The notes: generated from the sequence alone by a model not told the origin. A stretch of 64,000 nucleotides of DNA from Polaromonas sp. JS666 (GCF_900103405.1 NZ_FNHX01000001.1:248001-312000), one strand, 5' to 3'; positions 22,181 to 34,137 are shown, counted from the first letter of the stretch. Translations and numbers: made by a program.

Positions 22181-23134
22181 ATGAATCTGGAATCCTTCAC
22201 CATCGCGATGCTCAACGGCCTCAGCTACGGCTTGCTGCTGTTCATGCTTAGCTCCGGCCTGACGCTGATCTTCAGCATGATGGGCGTGCTCAATTTCGCG
22301 CACGCCTCCTTCTACATGGTCGGCGCCTACGTCGCCTACAGCACCTCGCAGGTCATAGGCTTTTGGTGGTCGCTGCTGGTGGCGCCGCTGCTGGTGTTTG
22401 CCATGGGCGCGGCCTTCGAGCGCTTTTGCCTGCGCAAGGTGCACAAGTTCGGCCATGTGCCCGAGCTGCTGGTCACCTTCGGGCTGTCCTACCTGTTGCT
22501 GGAGCTGGTGCAACTCGTGTGGGGCCGCTCGGCCGTCAACTACGTGCTGCCCGAAGGCCTGCGGGGCCCGCTGTTCACGGTGTTCGGCACCAACTTCCCG
22601 AAATCGCGCGCCTTCATCATGTTCATCTCGCTGGCCATGCTGGCCGGCATCTGGCTGCTGCTCACGCGCACCCGCATAGGTCTGGTCATCCAGGCCGCGC
22701 TGACCCATCCTGAAACGGTGGAGGCACTCGGCCACAACGTGCCGCGCGTCTTCATGCTGGTCTTCGGCGGCGGCGCGGCGCTCGCGGGCCTGGCCGGCGT
22801 CATAGGCGGCAACACCTTCATCACCGAGCCCGCCATGGCCGGCTCGGTGGGCGCCATCATTTTTGTGGTCGTGGTGGTGGGCGGCATGGGCTCGCTGAGC
22901 GGCGCTTTCCTGGCCTCGCTGCTGATAGGCCTGATACAGACCTTCGCGGTGGCCCTGGACCAGTCGCTGATGTCCTTGCTGGCCCACTTTAACTACCGGG
23001 TGACACCCGAGACCTTCGGCTACCCGCTGCTCAAACTCACGATTTCGCAGGTGGCGCCGATACTGCCCTTCCTGTTCCTGGTGCTGATCCTGATCTTCAG
23101 GCCCAAGGGCCTGCTCGGTACGCGGGAAGGCTGA
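22181..23134 (+). CDS. Liv-type ABC transporter permease (LivH family)
   Basis: The product is 317 residues with about eight hydrophobic helices. The LivH signature is present: NGLSYGLLLFMLSSGLTLIF and GVLNFAHASFYMVGAYVAY at the N terminus, and VVVVVGGMGSLSGAFLASL in the second half. It forms one half of the translocation pore with the LivM-type protein encoded 9 bases downstream. No strong ribosome site is seen. Confidence 0.93.
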   Translation: MNLESFTIAMLNGLSYGLLLFMLSSGLTLIFSMMGVLNFAHASFYMVGAYVAYSTSQVIGFWWSLLVAPLLVFAMGAAFERFCLRKVHKFGHVPELLVTFGLSYLLLELVQLVWGRSAVNYVLPEGLRGPLFTVFGTNFPKSRAFIMFISLAMLAGIWLLLTRTRIGLVIQAALTHPETVEALGHNVPRVFMLVFGGGAALAGLAGVIGGNTFITEPAMAGSVGAIIFVVVVVGGMGSLSGAFLASLLIGLIQTFAVALDQSLMSLLAHFNYRVTPETFGYPLLKLTISQVAPILPFLFLVLILIFRPKGLLGTREG

Positions 23135-23143
23135 GGCGCGCAT

Positions 23144-24439
23144 ATGGCTACCACTCCCTACTACCAATTCAAACCCTATAACGTCGGCCGCTGGCTGCTG
23201 TGGACGCTGTACGCACTGCTGCTGATCGCCGCGCCGCTGATGTTCAAGAGCAGCCTGGCGCTGACCATGCTGTCGCAGGCCGGCTACCTGGTCATCATTT
23301 GCCTGAGCTACAACATCCTGCTGGGGCAGGGCGGCATGCTTAGTTTCGGCCATGCGGTCTATGCCGGGCTGGGTTCCTTCCTGGCCGTGCATGCGATGAA
23401 CCTGGCCGGCAAGGGCACGTTCTATATCCCGCTGTCGCTGATCCCGCTGGTGGGCGGCCTGTCGGGCCTGTTCTTCGCGGTGCTGTTCGGCTACGTCACC
23501 ACCAGAAAGGCCGGCACCACCTTTGCCATGATCACGCTGGGCGTGGGCGAGCTGGTGTTCGCCATGTCGCTGATGTTCCCCGAATTCTTCGGCGGGGAGG
23601 GCGGCATCACCACCAACCGGGCCTACGGCAAGCCGGTGTTCGGCATCAGTTTCGGCCCGCAGATCCAGGTTTATTACCTGATCGCCCTTTACTGCTTTAT
23701 CTGCACCGCCGCGATGTTCGCCTTCACGCGCACCCCGCTGGGCCGCATCCTGAACGCCGTGTGCGACAACCCCGAGCGCGTGGAGTTCATCGGCTACAAC
23801 ACGCAGCGCGTGCGCTACTACGCCTTCATCATCGCCGGCTTTTTCGCTGGCATAGGCGGCGGGCTGGCGGCCATCAACTCGGAAATCGTCACGGCCGAAG
23901 TCGTGAGCGGCGTGCGCTCGGGCAGCCTGCTGCTGTTCACCTTCCTGGGCGGGGCGACCTTTTTCTTCGGCCCCATCATCGGCGCGGGCCTGCTGGTGGT
24001 GGCGCTGATCCTGCTGTCCGAGCTGTCCATGGCCTGGCTGCTGTATGTGGGCCTGATCTTCCTGTTCATGGTGATGTATGCGCCCGGCGGCATCGCCAGC
24101 CTCATCATGATGAACCTGCGCGTGGCCGCCTTCGGCAAGCTCAGGGAGTTGTGGGTAGGCTACCTGGGCCTGGCCGTGACGGCCTTCACCGCGCTGGCCG
24201 GCGCGGCCGCCATGGTCGAGATGGTCTACCACCTGCAGCTCAACGCGGCCCTGGGCCCCGAGCTCGGCTTCATGGGTGTGCGGCTTAACGCGACCAATCT
24301 CAACAGCTGGCTGGGCGCGGGTTTTGTGCTGGCCACCGGCCTTGGGCTGTTTGAACTCACGCGCCGCCAATTCCTCACGCAATGGAGTGAAGTCCAGGAT
24401 GACATTGAAAAAGAAATCAAGCGGAGGGAACTGTTGTGA
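23144..24439 (+). CDS. Liv-type ABC transporter permease (LivM family)
   Basis: The product is 431 residues and polytopic, with LGQGGMLSFGHAVYAGLGSF and the cytoplasmic-loop segment TFFFGPIIGAGLLVVALIL, diagnostic of LivM. It is longer than many LivM proteins because of an extra C-terminal helical region (about 330-431) that ends in a charged tail. It overlaps livG by four bases (GTGA), implying translational coupling. Confidence 0.92.
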   Translation: MATTPYYQFKPYNVGRWLLWTLYALLLIAAPLMFKSSLALTMLSQAGYLVIICLSYNILLGQGGMLSFGHAVYAGLGSFLAVHAMNLAGKGTFYIPLSLIPLVGGLSGLFFAVLFGYVTTRKAGTTFAMITLGVGELVFAMSLMFPEFFGGEGGITTNRAYGKPVFGISFGPQIQVYYLIALYCFICTAAMFAFTRTPLGRILNAVCDNPERVEFIGYNTQRVRYYAFIIAGFFAGIGGGLAAINSEIVTAEVVSGVRSGSLLLFTFLGGATFFFGPIIGAGLLVVALILLSELSMAWLLYVGLIFLFMVMYAPGGIASLIMMNLRVAAFGKLRELWVGYLGLAVTAFTALAGAAAMVEMVYHLQLNAALGPELGFMGVRLNATNLNSWLGAGFVLATGLGLFELTRRQFLTQWSEVQDDIEKEIKRRELL

Positions 24440-25215
24440 GTGCAATCACCTGTTCGCTTGAACTGAAGGATTTACGGAAAAACTTCGGCAAGACCGAAAT
24501 CATCCGCGGCGCCAACCTGAAGGTGCAGGCCGGCGAGCGTGTCGCCATCATCGGCCCCAACGGCGCGGGCAAGTCCACGCTGTTCAACCTCATCAGCGGG
24601 CGTTTTGAACCCACCAGCGGCGAGGTGTTGCTCAACGGCCAGCGCATAGACGGCAAGAAGCCCTTTGAGATCAACCGGCTGGGCCTGTCGCGCAGCTTCC
24701 AGATCACCAATATCTTCCCCAAGCTCAGTGTGTTTGAAAACCTGCGCTGCGGCGTGCTCTGGAGCCTGGGCTACAAATACACCTTCTTGCGCTTCCTGGC
24801 CGACCTGGACGACGCCAACCAGCGCGCCGAGGAACTGATGGCCATGATCAAGCTCGACAAAAAACGCGACGTGCTGGCCACCAACCTGACTTACGCCGAG
24901 CAGCGCGCGCTGGAAATCGGCATTACCATCGCCGGTGGCGCCAGCGTCATCCTGCTGGATGAACCCACGGCCGGCATGAGTCGCTCGGAAACCAGCCGCT
25001 TTATCAGCCTGATCAAGGAAGTCACCGTGGGCAAAACCCTGCTGACGGTGGAGCACGACATGGGCGTGGTCTTCGGTCTGGCCGACAAGATCGCGGTGGT
25101 GGTTTACGGCGAAATCATTGCCTACGACACACCCGAGGCCGTGCGCGCCGACCAGCGTGTGCAAGAGGCTTATCTCGGCTCATCCGTTGCAGATGCCCAG
25201 GCGGGAGGCCACTGA
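24436..25215 (+). CDS. Liv-type ABC transporter ATPase (LivG family)
   Basis: The product is 259 residues from a GTG start overlapping the permease stop. Walker A GPNGAGKST is near residues 38-46. The Q-loop region is SFQITNIFPKLSVFENL; the signature is replaced by LTYAEQRALEIGITIA, the usual LivG variant of LSGGQ. Walker B is VILLDEPTAGMS and the switch His lies in TVEHDMGVVFGLAD. Unlike its LivF partner, it keeps the canonical Walker A lysine. Confidence 0.94.
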   Translation: MSAITCSLELKDLRKNFGKTEIIRGANLKVQAGERVAIIGPNGAGKSTLFNLISGRFEPTSGEVLLNGQRIDGKKPFEINRLGLSRSFQITNIFPKLSVFENLRCGVLWSLGYKYTFLRFLADLDDANQRAEELMAMIKLDKKRDVLATNLTYAEQRALEIGITIAGGASVILLDEPTAGMSRSETSRFISLIKEVTVGKTLLTVEHDMGVVFGLADKIAVVVYGEIIAYDTPEAVRADQRVQEAYLGSSVADAQAGGH

Positions 25216-25910
25216 TGCTGCATATCCAGAACCTCCATGCCTTCTACGGCAAAAGCCATGTGCTGCACGGCGTGCACTTTGACGTGCAGCCCGGCCAGAT
25301 CGTCGCCTTGCTGGGCCGCAACGGCTCGGGGCGCTCCACCACGGCCAAGGCCATCATGGGCCTGGTCGACTGCCAGGGCTCCATACTCTGGAAAAAACAG
25401 GAGATCGTCGGCAAGAAGGCCTACCAGATCGCCCACCTGGGCATTGGTTATGTGCCTGAAAATCGCGACATCTTCCCCAAGCTCACGGTGCACCAGAACC
25501 TGCTGCTGGGCCAGAAGGGATCGGGCAAGGGCTCGCGCTGGTCGTTTGAAGACATGTACCAGATGTTCCCCCGGCTGCGCGAACGCCAGCACACCGAGGC
25601 CGGTGTGCTCTCGGGCGGCGAGCAGCAGATGCTGACCTTGTGCCGCACGCTGATGGGCGACCCCGACCTGATCATCATCGACGAGCCCACCGAGGGCCTG
25701 GCGCCCAAAATCGTTGAACTCGTGGGCCAGTATTTGCAAACGCTCAAGGCCAAGGGCATTTCAGTGCTGCTGATCGAGCAGAAGCTGACGATTGCCATGG
25801 CGATTTCCGACCGTGCACTGGTCATGGGCCACGGCAGCATCGTGTTTGACGGCACGCCCGACAGCCTGCGGGCCGATGCCTACATCCGCAAAGAGTGGCT
25901 TGAGGTGTAA
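25215..25910 (+). CDS. Liv-type ABC transporter ATPase (LivF family) with Arg in Walker A
   Basis: The product is 231 residues and overlaps the livG stop by one base. The ABC motifs are GRNGSGRSTTAK (Walker A), signature LSGGEQQMLTLCRTLM, Walker B LIIIDEPTEGLAP and switch region LLIEQKLTIAMA. The invariant Walker A lysine is arginine (codon CGC). The LivF switch position is Gln rather than His, as usual in this family. The substitution could weaken ATP hydrolysis at one of the two sites of the LivG-LivF dimer, or be a lineage-wide variant. It ends the importer operon. Confidence 0.93.
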   Translation: MLHIQNLHAFYGKSHVLHGVHFDVQPGQIVALLGRNGSGRSTTAKAIMGLVDCQGSILWKKQEIVGKKAYQIAHLGIGYVPENRDIFPKLTVHQNLLLGQKGSGKGSRWSFEDMYQMFPRLRERQHTEAGVLSGGEQQMLTLCRTLMGDPDLIIIDEPTEGLAPKIVELVGQYLQTLKAKGISVLLIEQKLTIAMAISDRALVMGHGSIVFDGTPDSLRADAYIRKEWLEV

Positions 25911-25980
25911 AAAATGGTATGGACTGTCCCGGGCCTGTCGCCGCAGGGACAAAAATAGACCAAACACCCCAACCGAGGCC

Positions 25981-26008
25981 TTGTGCCGTCACAAACGCCC
26001 CCTACAAT
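25981..26008 (+). promoter_or_regulatory. Candidate promoter for the fadB-like gene
   Basis: TACAAT (26003-26008) matches five of six -10 positions. TTGTGC (25981-25986) stands 16 bases upstream as a weak -35. Transcription would begin near 26015, about 100 bases before the ATG. This is the only gap over 200 bases between the importer and the beta-oxidation genes, so a separate promoter here is reasonable. Confidence 0.4.
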
Positions 26009-26117
26009 AGAAAAAGAACGGTCGTACTTTTTTGGGCGACTGACCCGGGCTTGCAGGGCCGTAGCGCCAGCCGAGACAACTGAACAACTGAAACTCCCAT
26101 CAAGGAAAGAAGCAGCA

Positions 26118-28226
<2,109 letters not shown>

Positions 28227-28273
28227 ACCCAGCGCACCGCACAGATCAACGCACCCAGATTCCGGAGAATTTC

Positions 28274-29449
28274 ATGAGCTCAGCAGTCATTGTTTCCACC
28301 GCACGCACCCCCCTGGCCAAAAGCTGGAAGGGCTCTTTCAACATGACGCACGGCGCCACCCTGGGCGGCCACGCCGTCGAGCACGCGCTTAAGCGCGCCG
28401 GCATCGAAGCTGGTGAAGTCGATGACGTGATCATGGGTTGCGCCACGCCCGAAGGCGCGACCGGCGCCAACATCGCGCGCCAGGTCGCGCTGCGCGCCGG
28501 CTGCCCCGTCACCGTGTCGGGCATGACGGTCAACCGTTTTTGCTCGTCGGGCCTGCAGACCATCGCCCTGGCGGCCCAGCGTGTGATCGCCGGCGAAGCC
28601 GACATCTATGTGGCCGGCGGCGTCGAAAGCATCTCCTGCGTGCAGCAGGAAATGAACACCCACATGCTGCAGGAAGCCTGGCTGGCCAAGAACAAGCCTG
28701 AAATTTACTGGAACATGCTGCAGACGGCCGAGCAGGTCGCCAAGCGCTACAACATCTCGCGCGACCGCATGGACGAATACGGCGCGCTGAGCCAGCAAAA
28801 GGCCACGGCCGCGCAGGCCGCGGGCCTGTTTGAAGCCGAAATCGCGCCCATCACCGTGACGGCCGGCGTGGCCGACAAGGTCATGGGCCTGACGACCAAA
28901 CAGGTCACCGTCAGCAAGGACGAGGGCATACGCGAAGGCACGACCAAGGAAGGCATCAGCGGCATCAAGCCGGCGATCCCCGGCGGCGTGATCGCGGCCG
29001 GCAACGCCAGCCAGTTCTCCGACGGCGGCGGCGCCGTGGTCGTCATGAGCGAAACCGTCGCGCAAAAGAAGGGCCTCAAGCCTTTGGGCCGCTTCCTCGG
29101 TTTTGCGGTCGCAGGCTGCGAACCCGACGAGATGGGCATAGGCCCGGTCTTCGCGATCCCCAAGGTGCTGGCCAAGCTGGGCCTGAAGATCGACGACATC
29201 GACCTCTGGGAACTGAATGAAGCTTTTGCCGTGCAGGTGCTGTACTGCGCCGACAAGCTGGGCATTCCCATGGACAAGCTCAACGTCAACGGCGGCGCGA
29301 TCGCCGTTGGCCACCCGTATGGCGTGACCGGCCAGCGCCTGACGGGCCATGCGCTGATCGAAGGCAAGCGCCGCGGCGCCAAGCGCGTCTGCGTGACCAT
29401 GTGCATTGGCGGCGGCATGGGCGCGGCCGGCATTTACGAAGTTCTCTAA
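28274..29449 (+). CDS. Acetyl-CoA acyltransferase (thiolase, FadA-type)
   Basis: Cleaves 3-ketoacyl-CoA to acetyl-CoA and a shortened acyl-CoA. The product is 391 residues. The acyl-accepting Cys is in [10 protein letters not shown] near residue 91, the catalytic His in [16 protein letters not shown] near 347, and the second Cys in [14 protein letters not shown] near 377. GGAG precedes the ATG. Gene order places it as the last beta-oxidation step after the fadB-like gene. Confidence 0.95.
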   Translation: MSSAVIVSTARTPLAKSWKGSFNMTHGATLGGHAVEHALKRAGIEAGEVDDVIMGCATPEGATGANIARQVALRAGCPVTVSGMTVNRFCSSGLQTIALAAQRVIAGEADIYVAGGVESISCVQQEMNTHMLQEAWLAKNKPEIYWNMLQTAEQVAKRYNISRDRMDEYGALSQQKATAAQAAGLFEAEIAPITVTAGVADKVMGLTTKQVTVSKDEGIREGTTKEGISGIKPAIPGGVIAAGNASQFSDGGGAVVVMSETVAQKKGLKPLGRFLGFAVAGCEPDEMGIGPVFAIPKVLAKLGLKIDDIDLWELNEAFAVQVLYCADKLGIPMDKLNVNGGAIAVGHPYGVTGQRLTGHALIEGKRRGAKRVCVTMCIGGGMGAAGIYEVL

Positions 29450-29540
29450 ACCGGGCAAGCACCATGGATGAAACCCTGCTCCTTCAGAAAGGGCAGGTGT
29501 TTCCTGCCTTCCCGCCTGCCTGCCAACCGGGGAGCCCGTC

Positions 29541-31364
29541 ATGAGCCTCAGGCCCACGCTGGACTTCCTGCTGTACCAATGGTTGGACGCCGAGTCGCTG
29601 AACCAGCGCGAGCGCTTCGCCGACCATTCGCGCGAGACCTTTGACGCGGTCTTTGACACCTGCGAGCGCATCGCGCGCGAGAAATACGCGCCTTTCAACC
29701 GCACGGTGGACACGCAGGAGCCGCATTTCGACGGCGAAAAAGTGATACTGCCGCAGGCCACGCACGATGCGCAGAAGGCCTATGCGGCCTCCGGCATGCT
29801 CAGCGCCGCGCAGGACTATGAAGTCGGCGGCATGCAGCTGCCCTATACCGTCGAAGCCGCGGCCAATGCTTTTTTTGCCATGGCCTCGGTCAGCATAGGT
29901 TCCGGCCTCTTGACCACCGGCAATGCCAACCTGCTGATGGTGCACGGCACCGAGCTGCAAAAAAAAGTCTTCGCCAAGAACGAGTTCTCGGGCCGCTTCT
30001 CGGGCACCATGTGTTTGTCCGAGCCGCAGGCCGGTTCCTCGCTGAGCGACGTGAGCACGCGCGCCGTGCCCGACGGCGAAGGTTTTGAGGCCGACCCGCT
30101 GGGCGCGCGCTACCGCCTCAAGGGCAACAAGATGTGGATTTCGGCCGGCGAGCATGAGCTGACCGACAACATCATCCACCTGGTGCTGGCCAAGATACCG
30201 GGGCCGGACGGCAAGCTGATCGCCGGCACGCGCGGCATTTCGCTGTTCATCGTGCCCAAGAAAATGGTCAATATCAAGGGCGAACTCACCGGCGTACGCA
30301 ACGACGTGGCGCTGGCGGGCCTGAACCACAAGCTGGGCTGGCGCGGCACCACCAACACCTTGCTCAATTTTGGCGAAGGCAAATACCCGGTGGACGGCCA
30401 GGCCGGCGCTGTCGGCTACCTGGTGGGCAAACCGCATGAGGGCCTGCGTTGCATGTTCCACATGATGAACGAGGCGCGCATAGGCGTGGGCACGGCCGCC
30501 ACCATGCTGGGCATGGCGGGTTATTACGCCAGCCTGGACTACGCCAAAAACCGGCCACAGGGCAGGCCGGTGGGTGTGGGCGGCAAGGACGCCTCCCAGC
30601 CGCAGATACGCATCATCGAGCATGCCGACGTCAAGCGCATGTTGCTGGCGCAAAAAGCCTACTGTGAAGGCGCGCTGGCGCTGGAGCTGTACTGCGCGCG
30701 CCTGGTCGACGAGAACCACACGGCCGAGGCGCAAGCCGCCGACGATGCGCGCCTGCTGCTGGAGGTGCTGACGCCGATTGCCAAAAGCTGGCCCAGCGAA
30801 TGGTGCCTGGAGGCCAATTCCCTGGCCATCCAGGTGCATGGCGGCTACGGCTACACCCGCGACTTCCCGGTGGAGCAGTACTGGCGCGACAACCGCCTGA
30901 ACATGATTCACGAGGGCACACACGGCATCCAGGCCATGGACCTGCTGGGCCGCAAGGTGCTGATGGAAGGGGGCAGGGGACTGCAGCTGCTGGCCGCCCG
31001 CATCAATACCACGATTGAAAAAGCCATACAGCGGCCCGAGTTGGCGGTGCACGCCAACGCGCTGGGCAAGGCGCTGCAGCATGTGGGCAGCGCCACCAAG
31101 GCGGCCTGGGCCACGGGCGAACCCGGCGAGGCCCTGGCCAATGCGGTACCCTATATGCAGGCCTTCGGCCACACCGTGCTGGCGTGGCTGTGGCTGGACG
31201 TGGCCCTGGCCAGCCTTTCATTGCCCGCGGATGCTCCGCATGCGGGAAGAATGGGGGCCATGCGCTACTTTTATCATTACGAGTTACCCAAGATCGATGC
31301 CTGGCTCAAGGTGGTTGAAAGCCGCGACCTGACCTGCGCCGATCTGCCCGAGGAGGCTTTTTAA
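29541..31364 (+). CDS. Acyl-CoA dehydrogenase, long form with C-terminal extension
   Basis: The product is 607 residues, about 200 longer than classical acyl-CoA dehydrogenases. This matches the subfamily with an added C-terminal helical domain. The FAD/substrate motifs are GTMCLSEPQAGSSLSDV and MWISAGEHELTDNI; the C-terminal flavin-binding part reads EWCLEANSLAIQVHGGYGYT followed by YWRDNRLNMIHEGT. It performs the first oxidation of beta-oxidation. Its stop overlaps the start of a small membrane-protein gene. Confidence 0.94.
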   Translation: MSLRPTLDFLLYQWLDAESLNQRERFADHSRETFDAVFDTCERIAREKYAPFNRTVDTQEPHFDGEKVILPQATHDAQKAYAASGMLSAAQDYEVGGMQLPYTVEAAANAFFAMASVSIGSGLLTTGNANLLMVHGTELQKKVFAKNEFSGRFSGTMCLSEPQAGSSLSDVSTRAVPDGEGFEADPLGARYRLKGNKMWISAGEHELTDNIIHLVLAKIPGPDGKLIAGTRGISLFIVPKKMVNIKGELTGVRNDVALAGLNHKLGWRGTTNTLLNFGEGKYPVDGQAGAVGYLVGKPHEGLRCMFHMMNEARIGVGTAATMLGMAGYYASLDYAKNRPQGRPVGVGGKDASQPQIRIIEHADVKRMLLAQKAYCEGALALELYCARLVDENHTAEAQAADDARLLLEVLTPIAKSWPSEWCLEANSLAIQVHGGYGYTRDFPVEQYWRDNRLNMIHEGTHGIQAMDLLGRKVLMEGGRGLQLLAARINTTIEKAIQRPELAVHANALGKALQHVGSATKAAWATGEPGEALANAVPYMQAFGHTVLAWLWLDVALASLSLPADAPHAGRMGAMRYFYHYELPKIDAWLKVVESRDLTCADLPEEAF

Positions 31365-31594
31365 TGGCATTTTTCAAACCGTCGGCCGACCCTGTCTCCA
31401 ACAAGAACGTGGCGCGCCTGCAGGCCCTGATCTGGATCCTGATCTACGGCGGGCTGCTGACCCTGGTGCTGGGCCTGTCGGTCCAGCGCACGGACGACGC
31501 CATAGGCTGGTCGCTGGTGGTCGTCGGCGGCGTGGTCGCGGCGGTGGGTTTTGTGCTGATCTACGTGCGCTCCCGCATCAACGTGGGGCCCTGA
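31364..31594 (+). CDS. Small two-helix membrane protein, unknown function
   Basis: The product is 76 residues with two hydrophobic segments (about 20-40 and 48-68) joined by a short charged loop (QRTDD) and a basic tail. The start codon overlaps the TAA of the acyl-CoA dehydrogenase, so the two are translationally coupled. That argues it is real and may assist the lipid-oxidation enzymes at the membrane. I recognise no named family. Confidence 0.7.
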   Translation: MAFFKPSADPVSNKNVARLQALIWILIYGGLLTLVLGLSVQRTDDAIGWSLVVVGGVVAAVGFVLIYVRSRINVGP

Positions 31595-31793
31595 GCCGCG
31601 TGTGGCCGCAAGTCGCCGCCACGACAGCATGGGCTGCAAGCCGCGCGATGTTGTGCCAACATGGCAAAGTCCCAAGCAAGTAAAAAATGCAGCCGTGGCT
31701 GCCTGAGCACCACCCTTATTCCCAATCCCTTACCCCGACCAGGCCGCAAGCGCCGCCTGACAGGGACGCATGAACAACACACAGGAGATCCCC

Positions 31794-32585
31794 ATGACCC
31801 GTACCATCCAGCAACTGTTTGACCTCAAAGGCAAGACCGCCCTCGTGACCGGCGGCTCGCGCGGCCTGGGCCTGCAACTGGCCCAGGCACTGGGCGAGGC
31901 CGGCGCCAAGGTCATCCTGAGCTCGCGCAAGGCCGAGGACCTGATCGAGTCCGCCGCCGAACTCAAGGCCGCCGGCATAGACGTCGACTGGATCGCCGCC
32001 GACTGCTCGAAAGAAGAAGACATACGCGCGCTGGCCGACGAGGCCATCAAGCGCCTGGGCCATGTCGACATCCTGGTCAACAACGCCGGTGCCGCCTGGG
32101 GCGCGCCCGCCGAAGACCACCCGGTCGAAGCCTGGGACAAGGTCATGAACCTCAACATCCGCGGCTATTTCATCCTGAGCCAGCACATCGCCAAGCACAG
32201 CATGATCGCGCGCAAGTCCGGCCGCATCATCAACGTGGCCTCCATCGCCGGCCTGGGCGGCAACCCGCGCGAGATGACCACCGTGGCCTACAACACCTCC
32301 AAGGGCGCCGTCGTCAATTTCACGCGCGCGCTGGGCTGCGAATGGGGCAAGTACAACATCACCGTCAACGCCATCTGCCCGGGCTTTTTCCCGAGCAAGA
32401 TGACCGTGGGCACGCTCAAGGCACTGGGCGAGGAAAAACTCGCCTCGCATGCGCCGCTGGGCCGCCTGGGCGACGACGAGGACCTGAAGGGCTTGTGCGT
32501 GCTCTACGCCTCGGATGCCGGCAAGCACATCACCGGCCAGTGGCTGGCCGTCGACGGCGGTGTATCAGTAGTAACAGGGGGTTGA
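31794..32585 (+). CDS. Short-chain dehydrogenase/reductase
   Basis: The product is 263 residues from the ATG at 31794 (AGGAG eight bases upstream; an ATG at 31770 lacks this). The coenzyme motif TGGSRGLGLQLA is near residues 20-31, NNAG follows, and the active-site Tyr and Lys are in YNTSKGAVVNF. The size and the C-terminal GQWLAVDGGVSVV are classical for 3-hydroxyacyl or 3-ketoacyl oxidoreductases. The gene is followed at 4 bases by a thioesterase gene. Confidence 0.9.
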   Translation: MTRTIQQLFDLKGKTALVTGGSRGLGLQLAQALGEAGAKVILSSRKAEDLIESAAELKAAGIDVDWIAADCSKEEDIRALADEAIKRLGHVDILVNNAGAAWGAPAEDHPVEAWDKVMNLNIRGYFILSQHIAKHSMIARKSGRIINVASIAGLGGNPREMTTVAYNTSKGAVVNFTRALGCEWGKYNITVNAICPGFFPSKMTVGTLKALGEEKLASHAPLGRLGDDEDLKGLCVLYASDAGKHITGQWLAVDGGVSVVTGG

Positions 32586-32589
32586 TCCG

Positions 32590-33048
32590 GTGAAGGGTTG
32601 GGAAGAACTGATGGACTTCGGCGCCGATATCCCTTTTGTCAGCCATCTGGGCTTTGAGCTGGAGCTGTTCACGGGCGGCGCCTCGGCCATAGGCTATACA
32701 CCCCAACCCGAGCACCTCAACTCTTTTTCCGTGACGCACGGCGGCGCCATCATGACGCTGCTGGACGTGACCATGGCCACGGCCGCGCGCAGCGTGCAAA
32801 AAGACATGGGCGTGGTCACCATTGAAATGAAGACCAGCTTCATGCGGCCGGCGCCCGGCGACGGCGGCCGGCTCACGGCCAAGGGCCGGCTCATGCACCG
32901 TACAGCCAGCATGGCGTTCACCGAAGCCACGTTATACGATGTGCTGGGCCAGGCCTGCGCGCATTCGACCGGCACCTTTAAATACGTCAAACGCAAGCCC
33001 GCCGCCGGCCAGGCGGACGCGCCCGGCGGCGCGATTTCCACCGATTGA
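32590..33048 (+). CDS. PaaI-like hotdog thioesterase
   Basis: Hydrolyses an acyl-CoA. The product is 152 residues from GTG at 32590; ATG at 32611 is an alternative that would remove seven residues. The hotdog signature is SFSVTHGGAIMTLLDVTMATAA, where the Gly-Gly and Asp lie at the catalytic edge, followed by VVTIEMKTSFMRPA. It is close to the PaaI/YigI group that acts on aromatic or medium-chain CoA esters. It probably recycles CoA in this cluster. Confidence 0.88.
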   Translation: MKGWEELMDFGADIPFVSHLGFELELFTGGASAIGYTPQPEHLNSFSVTHGGAIMTLLDVTMATAARSVQKDMGVVTIEMKTSFMRPAPGDGGRLTAKGRLMHRTASMAFTEATLYDVLGQACAHSTGTFKYVKRKPAAGQADAPGGAISTD

Positions 33049-33096
33049 CGCCCCCGCCGCGACCTGAACGCGGCACACACTTCACAGGAGACAAGC

Positions 33097-34113
33097 ATGC
33101 CCATCAACCAGCAAATCCTTCTCGACAACCGTCCCACCGGCGAGGCCAGCGCAAGCAACTTCATGCTGGTCTCCAGCGACACGCCGCCCCTGCAGGACGG
33201 CCAGGTGCTGGTGCGCCACCACTACCTGAGCCTGGACCCGTATATGCGCGGCCGCATGAACGACAGCAAAAGTTATGCGGCGCCGCAGCCGCTGGGCCAG
33301 GTCATGATTGGCGGCACGGCCGGCGAAGTGGTCGAAAGCCGCTCGCCCAAGTTCCAGCCCGGCGACAAGGTCGTCGGCATGGGCGGCTGGCAGGAATACA
33401 GCGTGGTCAACGCCGACCAGCCCGGCGCGCTGCGCAAGGTGGACACCACCCATGTGCCTTTGTCGCACTACCTGGGCGCGGTCGGCATGCCCGGTGTCAC
33501 CGCCTGGTACGGCCTGGTCAAAATCATAGAACCCAAAGCCGGCCAGACCATGGTGGTCAGCGCCGCCACCGGCGCCGTCGGCAGCGCCTTTGCCGCGCTG
33601 TCCAAGGCGCGCGGCTGCCGCACGGTCGGCATCGCGGGCGGGCCCGACAAATGCAAATACGCGGTCGATGAACTCGGCTTTGACGCCTGCATCGACTACA
33701 AGCTGCATGCCGACGCGGCCTCGCTGTCCAAGGCCTTGCGCGATGCCTGCCCCGACGGCATAGACGGCTATTTCGAGAACGTGGGCGGCATGGTGCTGGA
33801 CGCCGTGCTGCCGCGCATGAACGCTTTCGGCCGCATCGCGCTGTGCGGCGTGATCGCCGGCTACGACGGCCGGCCCTTGCCGCTGGCCCACCCGGCGCTG
33901 ATTTTGACCAGCCGCCTCAAGCTCGAAGGTTTTATCGTGGCCGAGCACATGGAAGTCTGGCCCGAAGCGCTGAAAGAACTCGGCACCCTGGTCGGCACCG
34001 GCAAGCTGCGCCCGCGTGAAAGCGTGGCGCAGGGTATTGAGTCGGCGCCTGAAGCCTTCCTCGGGTTGCTCAAGGGGAAAAACTTCGGCAAGCAGCTCGT
34101 CAAATTGATCTAG
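33097..34113 (+). CDS. Zinc-independent NADP-dependent oxidoreductase (MDR superfamily, CurA/YncB-like)
   Basis: The product is 338 residues. It shows YLSLDPYMRGRM near the N terminus and the nucleotide motif MVVSAATGAVGSAFAALSKA around residues 150-170, with no zinc-ligand Cys cluster. Relatives reduce the carbon-carbon double bond of enones or prostaglandin-like alkenals. AGGAGA lies before the ATG. Its place between two acyl-CoA oxidation genes suggests removal of unsaturated intermediates, which is inference. Confidence 0.9.
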   Translation: MPINQQILLDNRPTGEASASNFMLVSSDTPPLQDGQVLVRHHYLSLDPYMRGRMNDSKSYAAPQPLGQVMIGGTAGEVVESRSPKFQPGDKVVGMGGWQEYSVVNADQPGALRKVDTTHVPLSHYLGAVGMPGVTAWYGLVKIIEPKAGQTMVVSAATGAVGSAFAALSKARGCRTVGIAGGPDKCKYAVDELGFDACIDYKLHADAASLSKALRDACPDGIDGYFENVGGMVLDAVLPRMNAFGRIALCGVIAGYDGRPLPLAHPALILTSRLKLEGFIVAEHMEVWPEALKELGTLVGTGKLRPRESVAQGIESAPEAFLGLLKGKNFGKQLVKLI

Positions 34114-34137
34114 GCCTGGCCCAGCAGGAGGTTTGCC

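Noticed and set aside
22175..24445. 756-residue minus-strand frame opposite the Liv permeases
   Set aside because: Rich in Gln/His with no hydrophobic core or motif, and opposite two clear permease genes.
26012..26030. GAACGGTCGTAC-like sequence at the predicted start of fadB transcription as a TetR/FadR operator
   Set aside because: It contains a half-site reminiscent of TetR-family operators but is not a real palindrome, so it is not annotated as an operator.
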